64,000 bases of DNA from the NCBI RefSeq assembly GCF_005222205.1, contig NZ_CP032346.1, forward strand, positions 1,348,501-1,412,500, given 5' to 3'. This document shows positions 54,849 through 64,000 of this stretch, piece by piece. Source of the stretch: Azospirillum brasilense. GTDB lineage: Bacteria; Pseudomonadota; Alphaproteobacteria; Azospirillales; Azospirillaceae. Numbering within the stretch: the first letter of the stretch is position 1; each line of letters begins with the position of its first letter. The notes under the pieces are model-generated. The model was not told where the DNA came from. It saw only the letters and a program-made list of their open reading frames with translations, and did not search any database. A program made the position numbers and the translations under genes.

Positions 54849-56609
54849 TCAGGGACGGGGCAGGCGCACCGTGAAGACGGCGCCGATCGTCTCCCCGCCG
54901 GCTCCGAGGCGGTTGTCCGCCCGGATGGTGCCGCCATGGGCCTCCACGATCTGCTTGGAGATCGACAGGCCGAGCCCCGAATGCGTGCCGAACTTCTCGC
55001 CGGCCGGCCGCTCGGTGTAGAAGCGCTCGAAGATCGCCTCCTCCTTGCCCTCCGGGATGCCGGGGCCGTCGTCGCTGACCGTCACCTCCACAGCGCCGTC
55101 CGGGGTGCGTCGGGCCGCCAGCCGGACCTGCCCGCCGGGCGGCGAGAAGGACAGGGCGTTGGCGATCAGGTTCTGGAAGACCTGGGTCAGCCGTCCCTCC
55201 AGCCCCTTCACGGACAGCGACCCGCCCCGCGGCGGCTCGATGACGACGCTCGGCGCGGCCTCCGCCCCGTCCTCGTCCTCCTCGCCGTCCTCGGCGGTGG
55301 TGCGGTGGATGTCGGCCAGCGTGCGGAGCATCGCCCCGATGTCCACCGGCTCCAGCGCGGCGCGGGACAGCTCGGCGTCGAGGCGCGAGGCGTTGGAGAT
55401 GTCGCTGATCAGCCGGTCCAGCCGCTGCACGTCGTCGGCGATGATCGCCATCAGCTTGTCGCGGCGCGCCGGGTCCTGGATGCGGCTGACGGTCTCCACC
55501 GCGCTGCGCAGCGAGGTCAGCGGATTCTTGATCTCGTGGGCGACGTCGGCGGCGAAGCGCTCGATGGCGTCCATGCGCGCCCACAGCGCCGCCGTCATGT
55601 CGCGCAGCACGCCGGACAGCTCCCCGATCTCGTCGCCGCGGCGGGTGAAGTCGGGAATTTCCGTATGGCGCCCGTGGCCGGTGCGCAGCCGGTCGGCGGC
55701 CTGCGCCAGCTTGCGGATGGGCCGGGCGATGGTGCCGGCCAGATAGAGCGACATCAGGACCGTGACGAGAAGCGCCACCGCGAAGACGCGCAGGATGTCG
55801 GTGCGAACGGACCGGATGGCCTCGTCGATCACCGTGCCGCTGCGCGACAGCAGCACCGCCCCCAGCACCTCCTTGTAGCGCTGGACCGGGACGGCGACCG
55901 TCAGCAGCAGGTTGGAGCGGGCGACGGGTGAGGCCAGCCGCCACACCGTCGCGCTGTTCTCGCCGGCCAGCGCGCGTTCCACATTGGGCGGCGGGGCCGC
56001 CGATTCGGCGGCGTGGCCCGGCGGTTCGCGGTAGAGCGGCAGGTTCTCCCGGCTCGGCACCACGTCGATGAAGCGGGCGTAGAACTCGTTGACCGCCCGC
56101 GACGCCGGGTCGCCGGAGGGCGGCAGCGGCAGCTCCTGGATCTCGATCTTGCCGGGCGAGCCGGTCAGCACCCGGCTGTCCGAGAGCAGCCGCCCGTCCG
56201 GGCCGTAGAGCCGGGTGTGCGTCTCCGTCGCCAGCGCCAGGCGGCGGATCATCTGGCGCCCCAGCTCCGGCGACAGCTCGTAGCTTTCCTGGCCCAACTC
56301 CGGCTCGTCGGCGGCCCGCTGCACGGCGCCCTCGCCCAGCGCCGAGGCGAAGATGCGCGCCTCCGTCTCCAGCGCGTCCAGCTCCGCCTGGACCAGCCGG
56401 TCCTGGTAGCGGCCGAGATAGAGCAGGGCGCCGACCAGAAGCAGCAGGGCCAGCACGTTGACGGCCAGGATGCGCAGGGTCAGCGGCGACGGCACGCCGC
56501 GGACCCGGCGCCTGGACGCGGCGCGCGGCGCGGTTCCGGAATTGACGGGGTGGGAGGGGGCGTGGTCCGGCGCGCGGACCTCACTCCCTGTATCGGTAAC
56601 CGACGCCAT
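54849..56609 (-). CDS. chvG: Sensor histidine kinase ChvG
   Basis: The protein has 586 residues. It has a first membrane helix around residues 46-64 ([19 protein letters not shown]), a periplasmic domain of about 190 residues, a second helix ([21 protein letters not shown]), a HAMP region and a kinase core with the H-box [22 protein letters not shown]-box [10 protein letters not shown] and [16 protein letters not shown]. ChvG senses acidity or cell-wall stress in rhizobia through ExoR; no ExoR gene is visible here. The ATG at 56609 overlaps the chvI end by 29 nt; a later start is possible. Confidence 0.9.
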   Translation of the reverse strand: MASVTDTGSEVRAPDHAPSHPVNSGTAPRAASRRRVRGVPSPLTLRILAVNVLALLLLVGALLYLGRYQDRLVQAELDALETEARIFASALGEGAVQRAADEPELGQESYELSPELGRQMIRRLALATETHTRLYGPDGRLLSDSRVLTGSPGKIEIQELPLPPSGDPASRAVNEFYARFIDVVPSRENLPLYREPPGHAAESAAPPPNVERALAGENSATVWRLASPVARSNLLLTVAVPVQRYKEVLGAVLLSRSGTVIDEAIRSVRTDILRVFAVALLVTVLMSLYLAGTIARPIRKLAQAADRLRTGHGRHTEIPDFTRRGDEIGELSGVLRDMTAALWARMDAIERFAADVAHEIKNPLTSLRSAVETVSRIQDPARRDKLMAIIADDVQRLDRLISDISNASRLDAELSRAALEPVDIGAMLRTLADIHRTTAEDGEEDEDGAEAAPSVVIEPPRGGSLSVKGLEGRLTQVFQNLIANALSFSPPGGQVRLAARRTPDGAVEVTVSDDGPGIPEGKEEAIFERFYTERPAGEKFGTHSGLGLSISKQIVEAHGGTIRADNRLGAGGETIGAVFTVRLPRP

Positions 56610-57276
56610 AGAGCGTTTCGATCTGCGCAAAGTCGGAATCAATGGCCTTGAACTTCTTGCGGAGCCGCTTGATGTGGCTGTCGATGGTGCGGTCGTCGAC
56701 ATAGACGTTCTCGCCATAGGCGGCGTCCATGAGCTGGTCGCGGCTCTTCACATGGCCGGGGCGCTGGGCCAGGGCCTTGACCAGGAGGAACTCCGTCACC
56801 GTCAGGTCGATGGGCTGGCCCTTCCAGGTGCAGGAATGGCGGGCGCCGTCCATGACCAGCGGGCCGCGGGTCAGCAGCGCGCCGGGCTCCGGCGCCGTCT
56901 TGTCGCGGGTCGCCGCCTCGCGCCGCAGCAGGGTGCGGATGCGCTCGACCAGCAGGCGCTGCGAGAAGGGCTTCTTGATGTAGTCGTCCGCGCCCATGCG
57001 CAGTCCCATCAGCTCGTCCACCTCGTCGTCCTTGCTGGTCAGGAAGATGACCGGCAGGTGGCTGGTCTGGCGCAGGCGCTGGAGAAGCTCCATCCCGTCC
57101 ATGCGCGGCATCTTGATGTCCAGCACGGCGAGGTCCGGCGGGCGCTGCGTCAGGCCGCGCAGCGCTTCGGCGCCGTCGGTGTAGGTGCGCACCTCGAACC
57201 CCTCCGCTTCCAGCGCCATGGCAACGGAGGTCAGGATGTTCCGGTCGTCGTCCACCAACGCTACGGTGTGAGACAT
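56581..57276 (-). CDS. chvI: Response regulator ChvI
   Basis: The protein has 231 residues of OmpR type. The receiver begins [18 protein letters not shown], with the phospho-acceptor Asp in [17 protein letters not shown] and the Lys in DYIKKPFSQ. The DNA-binding domain has [52 protein letters not shown]. This ChvI is close to the rhizobial regulator of exopolysaccharide, motility and PEPCK genes. The ATG at 57276 matches the family start. Divergent from a HugZ-like gene. Confidence 0.93.
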   Translation of the reverse strand: MSHTVALVDDDRNILTSVAMALEAEGFEVRTYTDGAEALRGLTQRPPDLAVLDIKMPRMDGMELLQRLRQTSHLPVIFLTSKDDEVDELMGLRMGADDYIKKPFSQRLLVERIRTLLRREAATRDKTAPEPGALLTRGPLVMDGARHSCTWKGQPIDLTVTEFLLVKALAQRPGHVKSRDQLMDAAYGENVYVDDRTIDSHIKRLRKKFKAIDSDFAQIETLYGVGYRYRE

Positions 57277-57571
57277 GTCGTTCGCGTTCCCAATCGCACA
57301 CCCCGCTTTCGGCAACCGCCGGTGTCGACGTCCGGCTCCCGCGGCCAATTCCAGCGGATGACCGGCCCGTCACGGTCGCTTACTACGGAAGAATGGTTTC
57401 GTCTTATTTCGAAATGCGGGCTTTTCTTATGCTCCACGATGCCCATGAGGCGGCGCAAAGGCATGAAAAGCCAACTTTTCGCTTTTCCCAACCTATTTGT
57501 CTGGGCCAATATGGCACCAATGCGGCGCCGGGGAAACGGTGCTGCGCGGGAGAACGCATTCGTTTCAGGGC

Positions 57572-58441
57572 ATGAGTTCCGACGAGTCCCCCATCCGTCC
57601 GACCCCTTCGGGGCCGGGCGCCGCGGCGTCATCGGACGTCGGCGGCCATACGGGAGGCGCCGCAAGGCGCCTGATGCGTGGTGCCGGTCTGGCGGCGCTG
57701 TCCACCGCCCTGCGCGGGGATGACGGCCGGCGGGATGGCCAGCACGATGACCGGGGTGGATGGCCCTACCCCTCGCTGGTCCAGGTGGCCTTCGACCTCG
57801 ACGGCACGCCCCTTCTCCTGCTCTCCACGCTGGCCGACCACACGAAGAACATCGCGCGGGACCCGCGCGTCGGCCTGCTGTTCGACGGAACGGCGGGGCT
57901 GGCGGAGCCGCTGTCCGGGCCTCGGCTGTCCGTTCTCGGACGGGCCGAGCGTTCGGAGGAGCCGCGCCATCGCGCCCGTTTCCTGGCGCGCCATCCCGGT
58001 GCCGCGCTCTACGCCGGTTTCGCCGATTTCAGCGTCTACGCCGTGTCGGTGGAGCGCGCCCATCTGGTGGCCGGCTTCGGCCGGGTGCGCTGGCTCGACC
58101 GCGCCGACCTGCTGCTGCCGGGCGTCCCCGCGGCGCTGGCCGAGGCCGAGGGCGCCATCCTGGGCCACATGAACGCCGACCACGCCGACGCCTTGCGGCT
58201 TTACGCCACGGTTCTGGCCGGACGCTCCGCCGACGGTGCCGAGCCGTGGGCGATGACCGGGATCGACCCCGACGGCTGCGATCTGCGGCGCAGCGGCGAA
58301 ATGGCGCGGGTTGATTTCGATCACGGCGTGGAAAACCCCGAAGACGCTAGGGTCACTCTCGCCGGCCTTGCCCGGCAGGCTCGCCGGAGCGCACCCGGCG
58401 CGGCCGACGGCTCAGTGGATTCGGACGATCGTGACGGCTAA
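57572..58441 (+). CDS. HugZ-like pyridoxamine-phosphate-oxidase-fold protein
   Basis: The protein has 289 residues. The N-terminal part has the split-barrel flavin-binding pattern (PYPSLVQVAFDLDGTPLLLLSTLADHTKNIARDPRVGLLFDG) and the C-terminal part carries the DUF2470 segment AILGHMNADHADALRLYA. Proteins with both are HugZ/HutZ-like heme-utilisation or PNPOx-family proteins. Heme breakdown is plausible but not shown by sequence alone. An in-frame ATG at 57497 would add an unlikely leader; the ATG at 57572 fits better. It lies between chvI and the PEPCK gene. Confidence 0.8.
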   Translation: MSSDESPIRPTPSGPGAAASSDVGGHTGGAARRLMRGAGLAALSTALRGDDGRRDGQHDDRGGWPYPSLVQVAFDLDGTPLLLLSTLADHTKNIARDPRVGLLFDGTAGLAEPLSGPRLSVLGRAERSEEPRHRARFLARHPGAALYAGFADFSVYAVSVERAHLVAGFGRVRWLDRADLLLPGVPAALAEAEGAILGHMNADHADALRLYATVLAGRSADGAEPWAMTGIDPDGCDLRRSGEMARVDFDHGVENPEDARVTLAGLARQARRSAPGAADGSVDSDDRDG

Positions 58442-58535
58442 CCACGACGCCGCGGCAAGCGGCGCGCAAAAAGAGCGCAACCAGGAGAAAACGTCAGTGG
58501 ACCATAACGGACCAACCCGTTGCCGTTTTGGGTTT

Positions 58536-58709
58536 GTGGCCCTGGGGCCACCCCTCTCTTGCCAATCAGGACATCGGGCGCGCCCGGGGGGCGCGTCGGG
58601 ATGACCGCCGTACGGCCTGCGGGCCGGGCTGCGGTGGTTTGAGCCGGCGGTTAAGACACCGCCACCGAACGAGGACGGCTTCGATAAGGGCCGAAAAGGC
58701 CAGCCGTCC
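58536..58709 (+). promoter_or_regulatory. Structured leader of the PEPCK gene
   Basis: The 337-nt gap before pckG contains several hairpins: GTGGCCC facing GGGCCAC (58536-58551), GGCGGT with ACCGCC (58646-58663), and GGACGGCT (58673-58680) with AGCCGTCC (58702-58709) whose interior also pairs (GGCC-GAAAA-GGCC). No gene is seen in the gap. Confidence 0.5.
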
Positions 58710-58778
58710 GGACCTTCGGGCACCGACCCCCGCATTCCAAGGGGGCGGCGAACCCGGAGACGAGTTGAGAGGCAAAGG

Positions 58779-60602
58779 ATGACCGGAACAACGCGCACGC
58801 GGAACAAGAAGCTCCTGGCCTGGGTCGAGGAGATCGCGAACAAGTGCAAGCCCGAGCGGGTGCACTGGTGTGACGGATCGCAGGAGGAATACGACCGCCT
58901 GTGCGCCGAGATGGTGGAATCGGGCACCTTCATCAAGCTGAACGAGGCCAAGCGCCCGAACTCCTACCTGTGCCGTTCCGATCCGGGCGACGTCGCCCGC
59001 GTCGAGGACCGGACCTTCATCTGCTCCGAGCGCAAGGAGGATGCCGGCCCGACCAACAACTGGGTTGCCCCGGCGGAGATGAAGGCGAAGCTGGACGGCC
59101 TGTTCGAGGGCTGCATGCGGGGCCGCACCATGTATGTGGTGCCCTTCAGCATGGGGCCGCTGGGCTCCGACATCGCGCACATCGGCGTGCAGATCTCCGA
59201 CAGCCCGTACGTCGCGGTCAACATGCGCATGATGACCCGCATGGGTCAGAAGGTGCTGGACATCCTGGGCGACGGCGACTTCGTGCCCTGCCTGCACTCC
59301 ATCGGCGCGCCGCTGGAGCCCGGTCAGCCGGACGTGGCGTGGCCGTGCAACGCCGATCACAAGTACATCGTGCATTTCCCGGCCGACCACTCGATCGTCT
59401 CCTTCGGCTCGGGCTACGGCGGCAACGCCCTGCTCGGCAAGAAGTGCTTCGCGCTGCGCATCGCCTCCTCGATGGGCCGCGAGCAGGGCTGGCTGGCCGA
59501 GCACATGCTGATCCTCGGCGTGGAAAGCCCGGAGGGCGAGAAGACCTACGTCGCCGCCGCCTTCCCGTCGGCCTGCGGCAAGACCAACTTCGCCATGCTG
59601 GTTCCCCCGGCCGAGTTCGAGGGCTGGAAGGTCCGCACCATCGGCGACGACATCGCCTGGGTGAAGCCGCAGCCGGACGGCACGCTGCGCGCGATCAACC
59701 CGGAGGCCGGCTTCTTCGGCGTGGCGCCGGGCACCAGCATCAAGTCGAATCCGAACGCGCTGAAGACGCTGAACGCCAATGTCATCTTCACTAACGTCGC
59801 GCTGACCGACGATGGCGACGTGTGGTGGGAGGGCCTGACCGACGAGGCGCCGGCCCACCTGATCGACTGGCAGGGCAACGACTGGACCCCGGCGTCGGGC
59901 CGTCCCGCCGCGCACCCGAACTCGCGCTTCACCGCCCCGGCGGCGCAGTGCCCGTCGATCGATCCGGCCTGGGAAGACCCGGCGGGCGTTCCGATCTCCG
60001 CCTTCATCTTCGGCGGCCGCCTGTCCAAGACCTTCCCGCTGGTGTTCGAGGCCTACAACTGGCGCGAGGGCGTCTACTGGGCGGCGACCATGGGCTCGGA
60101 GGCGACCGCCGCCGCCGTCGGCCAAGCCGCCATCCGCCGCGACCCCTTCGCCATGCTGCCCTTCTGCGGCTACAACATGGCCGACTACTGGAACCATTGG
60201 CTGGCGATGGAAGGCAAGGTGGAGAACCTGCCGCGCATCTACCGCGTCAATTGGTTCCGCAAGGACGAGAACGGCAAGTTCGTCTGGCCGGGCTTCGGCG
60301 ACAACATGCGCGTCCTGCGCTGGATCGTCGACCGCGTCCGCGGCCGTGCGGTGGATGCGGCGGAGAGCCCGTTCGGCTACATGCCGCGCTACCAGGACCT
60401 GAACTGGGCCGGTCTCGATTTCGCCGAGGACAAGTTCCGGAAGATCATGGACATCGACCGGAAGGAAGCCGAGGCCGAGGCCAAGGACCAGGAGGAGCTG
60501 TTCAACCGCTTCGGCAGCCATCTGCCGGACGAGATCGAGCAGCAGCGCGTGGCGCTCCTCAAGCGTCTGGAGGAGGCTCCGGACACTTGGCGGATCGGCT
60601 GA
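58779..60602 (+). CDS. pckG: Phosphoenolpyruvate carboxykinase (GTP)
   Basis: The protein has 607 residues, the size of GTP-type PEPCK rather than the roughly 535-residue ATP type. It converts oxaloacetate and GTP to PEP at the entry of gluconeogenesis. The P-loop reads [13 protein letters not shown], with the active Cys of the GTP family, and [34 protein letters not shown] and [19 protein letters not shown] are GTP-PEPCK hallmarks. AGGCAAAGG precedes the ATG. In rhizobia the gene beside chvI is the ATP-type pckA; here the locus carries the other isozyme. Confidence 0.94.
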   Translation: MTGTTRTRNKKLLAWVEEIANKCKPERVHWCDGSQEEYDRLCAEMVESGTFIKLNEAKRPNSYLCRSDPGDVARVEDRTFICSERKEDAGPTNNWVAPAEMKAKLDGLFEGCMRGRTMYVVPFSMGPLGSDIAHIGVQISDSPYVAVNMRMMTRMGQKVLDILGDGDFVPCLHSIGAPLEPGQPDVAWPCNADHKYIVHFPADHSIVSFGSGYGGNALLGKKCFALRIASSMGREQGWLAEHMLILGVESPEGEKTYVAAAFPSACGKTNFAMLVPPAEFEGWKVRTIGDDIAWVKPQPDGTLRAINPEAGFFGVAPGTSIKSNPNALKTLNANVIFTNVALTDDGDVWWEGLTDEAPAHLIDWQGNDWTPASGRPAAHPNSRFTAPAAQCPSIDPAWEDPAGVPISAFIFGGRLSKTFPLVFEAYNWREGVYWAATMGSEATAAAVGQAAIRRDPFAMLPFCGYNMADYWNHWLAMEGKVENLPRIYRVNWFRKDENGKFVWPGFGDNMRVLRWIVDRVRGRAVDAAESPFGYMPRYQDLNWAGLDFAEDKFRKIMDIDRKEAEAEAKDQEELFNRFGSHLPDEIEQQRVALLKRLEEAPDTWRIG

Positions 60603-60636
60603 ACGGTCCTTTGCAGGATCGTCCGAGCGCGTGAAG

Positions 60637-60668
60637 AGGGGCCGCCCGCGGGCGGTCCCTTTTCTTTT
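60637..60668 (+). terminator. Rho-independent terminator of pckG
   Basis: A stem of GGGGCCGCCC with GGGCGGTCCC (one wobble pair) closes a 2-4 nt loop and is followed by TTTTCTTTT. Confidence 0.85.
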
Positions 60669-60882
60669 GCGCGGTGGGGCCGCGGCGGGTCGCTTTTCGG
60701 GTACTCCTTTCGTGACACGATCCTTTGTCACGGCTAGGATCGCGTCCGACGCCGGGTGATTTACAAAAACTCAAGGGATTGCTGCGTCACTGGGCCGGCA
60801 GAACGCAAGCACGCTCGCCTGACCGGCTTTCCGCGGAGCGGACCGGCCAAGGCACGGGAAATGACGCTGGAGGACGGAAGAC

Positions 60883-61743
60883 ATGTTCGTGATGATCGGC
60901 TTCGGCGTCGTGGTGTTCAGCGTCTTCGGGGGCTACGTCCTGGGCGGCGGACACCTGGGCGTGCTGTGGATGCCCTTCGAATTCATGATCATCCTGGGCT
61001 CCGCCGCCGGCGCGTTCCTGATCGCCAATCCAAAGGCGGTGGTCACCCACACCGGCAAGGAACTCGGACACCTCTTCAAGGGGCCAAAATACAAGAAGGA
61101 TGATTTCCTCGAACTTCTCACCATGATGTATCAGGTCTTCAAGATTGCGAAGACCAAGGGGCTGCTCGCCCTCGAACAGCACATCGAGAAACCCGAGGAT
61201 TCACCACTCTTCCAGCAATTCCCAAAATTCTATGGCGACCACCACGCCATAGCCTTCCTCTGCACCTATCTGCGTCTGATGTCGCTCGGGGCCGACAACC
61301 CGCACGAGCTGGTCGACCTAATGGACGAGGACATCGAGACCATGCACCACGAGCACCAGCGGATCGCGGACGCCATCCAGGCGGTGGCCGACGCCGTGCC
61401 GGCGCTGGGCATCGTCGCGGCGGTGCTGGGCGTGATCCACACCATGGGTTCGATCACCGAACCGCCGGAGGTCCTGGGCAAGCTGATCGGCGGCGCGCTC
61501 GTCGGCACCTTCACCGGCATCCTCGTCGCCTACGGCTTCCTGGCGCCGATCGCCAGCGGCCTGAAGAACATCTACCACGCCGAAGGGAAATACTATCAGG
61601 CGATGAAGATCGGCCTGATCGCGCATCTGTCCGGATACGCGCCGGCCATCTCGGTGGAATACTCGCGAAACGTGCTGGAGCCTGAATACCGGCCGAGCTT
61701 CGCCCAGGTGGAAGAGGCCACCTCGGCCCTGCCGCCCGCCTGA
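60883..61743 (+). CDS. motA: Flagellar motor stator protein MotA
   Basis: The protein has 286 residues and four membrane helices. The last two, AVPALGIVAAVLGVIHTMG and GALVGTFTGILVAYGFLAPI, carry the channel prolines typical of MotA, and the charged cytoplasmic loop contains KGPKYKKDDFLELLTMMYQVFKIAKTKG. It forms the proton channel of the flagellar motor with MotB. No motB is present in the window; the next gene is unrelated. GGAGG precedes the ATG at 60883 by about 10 nt. Confidence 0.93.
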   Translation: MFVMIGFGVVVFSVFGGYVLGGGHLGVLWMPFEFMIILGSAAGAFLIANPKAVVTHTGKELGHLFKGPKYKKDDFLELLTMMYQVFKIAKTKGLLALEQHIEKPEDSPLFQQFPKFYGDHHAIAFLCTYLRLMSLGADNPHELVDLMDEDIETMHHEHQRIADAIQAVADAVPALGIVAAVLGVIHTMGSITEPPEVLGKLIGGALVGTFTGILVAYGFLAPIASGLKNIYHAEGKYYQAMKIGLIAHLSGYAPAISVEYSRNVLEPEYRPSFAQVEEATSALPPA

Positions 61744-61758
61744 CGCCGGATCATTCTT

Positions 61759-62745
61759 ATGCCGACTTCGTCCGACGGCGCCGTCACCATCCTGTGGAAC
61801 GAAGGGACGGTGGGGGAGTGGGCGGCGCTCCTCGCCCGCGTTCCCCGCTCCACACTGCCGCAGTGCTTCGCCTACGCCAGCGCCATGGGGCGCACTCACG
61901 GCTTCGTGCCGCGGCTCGGCCTGATCCGGCGGGACGGCGCGCCCATCGGGATTGTCCAGCTTCTGGAACGGCGCACGCTGCGCCTGTTCCACCAGCGCCA
62001 GATTCACCGCGGCCCGCTCTGGCTCGACGGGGCGGAGCCGGACCTGGCGACCCAGGAGGCGGTCTTCCACCGGCTGCGCCGGGCCTGCCCCGACAACCCG
62101 CTGAACCGCGCCAGCCTGCTTCCCGAACTGGCCGCCGGGCCGGAGGCCGAGGCGATGCTGCAACGCTGCGGCTTCCGCCGTTTCGGCCCCGGATACCGCA
62201 CGGTCTGGCTCGACCTGTCGCGTGGCGAGGAGGAGCTGCGCGCGGCGATGGCCCGCGACTGGCGCCAGCGGTTGAAGGGGGTGGAGAAGGCCGGTCTGGT
62301 CATCGACCTCGACTGGGAGGCCAAGAACCTGCCCTGGCTGATGAAGCAGGAGCATGAGCAGGCCCTGACCAAGCAGTTCCGCCCGATGACCGGCGCGCTG
62401 GCCGTGCGCATCCGCAACGGGCTGCTGAAAGGCGGCGGGAAAGGCGACGGGGTGCTGATGGCCGCCGCGCTGGAGGACCGTTCGAAATCCGCCGCTCCGG
62501 CGGCGAGCGCGCTCTTCTACATCCATGGCGGTTCGGCCACCTACCAGATCGGCTGGTCCAGCGAGTCGGGGCGCAAGAGCGGCGCGATGCGGCTGGTGCT
62601 GTGGCGGGCGGCCCTGGCCCTCAAGGCGCGCGGCGTGGGCTGGCTCGACCTCGGCGGCATCAACCCGGACAGCGCGCCGGGCGTCACGGAATTCAAGCTG
62701 GGGACCGGCGGCCAGGCGGCGGAGAGCGTCGGGCTGTTCCGTTAA
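61759..62745 (+). CDS. FemAB/GNAT-like N-acyltransferase
   Basis: The protein has 328 residues in two acyltransferase-like halves. LPQCFAYASAMGRTHGFVPRLGLIRRDGAPIGIVQLLERR begins the first; GYRTVWLDLSRGEEELRAAMARDWRQRLKGVEKAGL and SALFYIHGGSATYQIGWSSESGRKSGAMRLVLWRAALALKARGVGWLDLGGI form the second. This is the FemX/peptidoglycan-bridge or BioF2-like family. The substrate is unknown. It starts 16 nt after motA, so the two may be cotranscribed. The stop codon overlaps a 22-bp palindrome. Confidence 0.78.
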   Translation: MPTSSDGAVTILWNEGTVGEWAALLARVPRSTLPQCFAYASAMGRTHGFVPRLGLIRRDGAPIGIVQLLERRTLRLFHQRQIHRGPLWLDGAEPDLATQEAVFHRLRRACPDNPLNRASLLPELAAGPEAEAMLQRCGFRRFGPGYRTVWLDLSRGEEELRAAMARDWRQRLKGVEKAGLVIDLDWEAKNLPWLMKQEHEQALTKQFRPMTGALAVRIRNGLLKGGGKGDGVLMAAALEDRSKSAAPAASALFYIHGGSATYQIGWSSESGRKSGAMRLVLWRAALALKARGVGWLDLGGINPDSAPGVTEFKLGTGGQAAESVGLFR

Positions 62746-62857
62746 AGCGGATTGCAATCCGCTTTGGACCGCGACGGCGGCCCCGGCCGCACATGCGGCC
62801 GAAGCCCGCCGGCAAGTGAGGCGATGTGAGTCTAAAGCGAACGGAAGTTCGCTTTAG
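62744..62857. repeat. Composite palindromic repeat element
   Basis: It consists of a perfect 22-bp palindrome (62744-62765, arms AAAGCGGATTG), a central hairpin CGGCCGC-ACAT-GCGGCCG (around 62783-62800) flanked by CGGCGG/CCGCCG, and a third hairpin CTAAAGCGAAC-GGAA-GTTCGCTTTAG (62832-62857). The outer palindromes share the AAAGCG end, so this looks like one BIME- or MITE-like unit. Confidence 0.7.
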
Positions 62858-62921
62858 TGAAGGGACCGTTGAAAGACGGCGCCGACTGTCTCATCCTGGT
62901 TGCGAGTGGAAGGAGCACGCC

Positions 62922-63095
62922 ATGGCCGACGACGACATGAAACCGGAAGAGGCGCAACTGGCCATCGCCAAGGCGGCCCAGATGAAGCCGCAGGTTCAGG
63001 CCATGCGCGACCGTCTCCGCAAGATGGCGGACGACGAGGAGAAGGGCGTACAGATCCTCGCCAGCGCCATCCGCCGCTTCCTTCATCAGGAGTAG
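62922..63095 (+). CDS. Small helical protein, unknown
   Basis: The protein has 57 residues: MADDDMKPEEAQLAIAKAAQ, then an amphipathic helix KPQVQAMRDRLRKMADDEEKGVQILASAIRRFLHQE. GGAAGGAG lies 7 nt before the ATG, which supports real translation. No family recognised. The in-frame extension to 62826 is repeat-derived and unlikely. Confidence 0.65.
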   Translation: MADDDMKPEEAQLAIAKAAQMKPQVQAMRDRLRKMADDEEKGVQILASAIRRFLHQE

Positions 63096-63108
63096 GCGGG
63101 GCGGCGCC

Positions 63109-64000
63109 TCAGCAGGTGGTCGCCTTGGTGCAGCCCTTGTCCTCGTGCTGGCCCGGGGTGCGGGCGAGCTGGAGGCCGCTGCGCGCCTGCTCGAAGCTCT
63201 TCTCCAGCGACCGCACCGTCTGCTCGAAGGCTTGCAGCTCACGGCCTTCCAGCTTGTCGCCGGTCGGCAGGTCGATGCTCTTCGGGTTGATCTGCTGGCC
63301 GCCCTTCAGCACCTCGTAATGCAGGTGCGGTCCGGTCGACCGGCCGGTGGTGCCGACATAGCCAATGACGTCGCCCTGGTCGACGCGGGCGCCGCGGCGC
63401 GTGCCCTTGGCGATGCGGCTCAGGTGGGCGTAGGCCGTGGCGATCTGGGTGTTGTGGCGGATGCGGATGTAGTTGCCGTAGGCGCCGTTCGGCCCGACCT
63501 CCTCGACCACACCGCCGCCCGCGGCGTAGATCGGCGTGCCTGTCGGCGCGCCGAAATCCATGCCCTTGTGCATCTTGCTGAAGCCAAGGATCGGGTGGTG
63601 GCGCATCCCGAAGCCCGAGGTGATCCGCGCGCCGTCGATCGGCGTGCGCAGCAGGGCGCGGCGGATGCTCTCGCCATCGCGGTTGTAATAGTCGATGCGG
63701 CCGTCCCGGCTCTTGTGCCGGTAGATCGGGTACTCCTTGCCGCTCAACACCAGCGCGGCGTAAAGCACGTCGCCTTCCCCGGCGTTCTTGCCGTCGGCGG
63801 TGACCAGCCGCTCATACAGGACCTCGAAGCGGTCGCCCGGCTGGAGGTCGCGCTGGAAGTCCACGTCATAGGAATAGTCGCGGATCAGCGCCATCATCAC
63901 CGAGACCGGGACGCCGGCGGCGCTCCCCGCCTCGAACAGGCTCGACCGGATCACCGTCTGCGCGGCGACCGGCTGGCGAGTGACCGCCTTCTCCGATTCG
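63109..64000 (-). CDS. M23-family peptidase, C-terminal part (gene runs off the window)
   Basis: The frame is open to base 64000, so the N-terminus is outside. The visible 297 or so residues have an OapA/LysM-like linker (DFQRDLQPGDRFEVLYERLVTADGK) and a LytM/M23 zinc peptidase core: ITSGFGMRHHPILGFSKMHKGMDFGAPTGTPIYAAGGG, with the zinc ligands H-x3-D in HKGMDFG and H-x-H in GPHLHYEV. The layout fits a MepM-like periplasmic cell-wall endopeptidase. A C-terminal extension with two Cys (GCTKATTC) follows. It is convergent with the 57-residue gene. Confidence 0.88.
   Translation of the reverse strand, partial: ESEKAVTRQPVAAQTVIRSSLFEAGSAAGVPVSVMMALIRDYSYDVDFQRDLQPGDRFEVLYERLVTADGKNAGEGDVLYAALVLSGKEYPIYRHKSRDGRIDYYNRDGESIRRALLRTPIDGARITSGFGMRHHPILGFSKMHKGMDFGAPTGTPIYAAGGGVVEEVGPNGAYGNYIRIRHNTQIATAYAHLSRIAKGTRRGARVDQGDVIGYVGTTGRSTGPHLHYEVLKGGQQINPKSIDLPTGDKLEGRELQAFEQTVRSLEKSFEQARSGLQLARTPGQHEDKGCTKATTC

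Noticed and set aside
60883..62745. motB downstream of motA
   Set aside because: The next gene has a two-domain acyltransferase pattern and no OmpA/MotB peptidoglycan-binding domain.

Overview
The window is a GC-rich, densely packed stretch of an alphaproteobacterial chromosome or large replicon. The cluster chvI-chvG-hprK-rapZ-EIIA-HPr-EI next to a PEP carboxykinase, the neighbouring motA and rpmB, and the general codon use point to Rhodospirillales, most likely Azospirillum or a close relative. The genus call is inference; no 16S or other marker is present. Layout: 0-10 kb is housekeeping (the tail of an Ala/Pro/Lys-rich protein, L28, an outer membrane barrel protein, RecX, an ABC-2 permease, argD-argF, Hsp33, a lipoprotein, ahcY and a PAP2 phosphatase). 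10-23 kb is an iron-uptake island. It holds a LysR-HTH/TrpD2-like fusion protein, a catecholate-type TonB receptor, a PiuC/YbiX hydroxylase, a Sel1 protein, an FMN alpha-hydroxyacid dehydrogenase, a four-gene Fe-siderophore ABC transporter and a His-rich PadR regulator. Five similar 19-bp palindromes, of Fur-like type, sit upstream of four of the iron transcription units in this window. 23-29 kb is a translationally coupled three-gene signalling operon: a degenerate periplasmic 5'-nucleotidase-like protein, a hybrid histidine kinase with REC and HPt domains, and a REC-histidine kinase. 29-35 kb holds a NitT/TauT-type ABC transporter and an iron-linked DUF3649-PepSY-DUF3325 operon. 35.5-39.5 kb is a six-gene overlapping cluster of HMA-like, small membrane and P-type ATPase proteins with a non-canonical intramembrane motif; with the 23-29 kb operon it is the best candidate for an undescribed system. 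39.6-45.2 kb is a cobalamin-uptake operon (btuB-btuF-btuC-btuD plus one unrecognised gene) read from the minus strand and preceded by a cobalamin riboswitch. 45-50 kb has a Cys-rich lipoprotein, a TerC/Alx family protein behind a long leader with a duplicated hairpin-forming element, and unrecognised genes. 50-60.6 kb is the regulatory PTS (EI, HPr, EIIA, RapZ, HPr kinase), the ChvG/ChvI two-component system, a HugZ-like protein and a GTP-type PEP carboxykinase. 60.8-64 kb has motA, a FemAB/GNAT-like protein, a small helical protein and an M23 peptidase cut by the window end. Intergenic regions carry a recurring palindromic GC-rich repeat (five copies plus a fragment, four of the five at convergent gene ends) and a second, composite palindrome near 62.8 kb.
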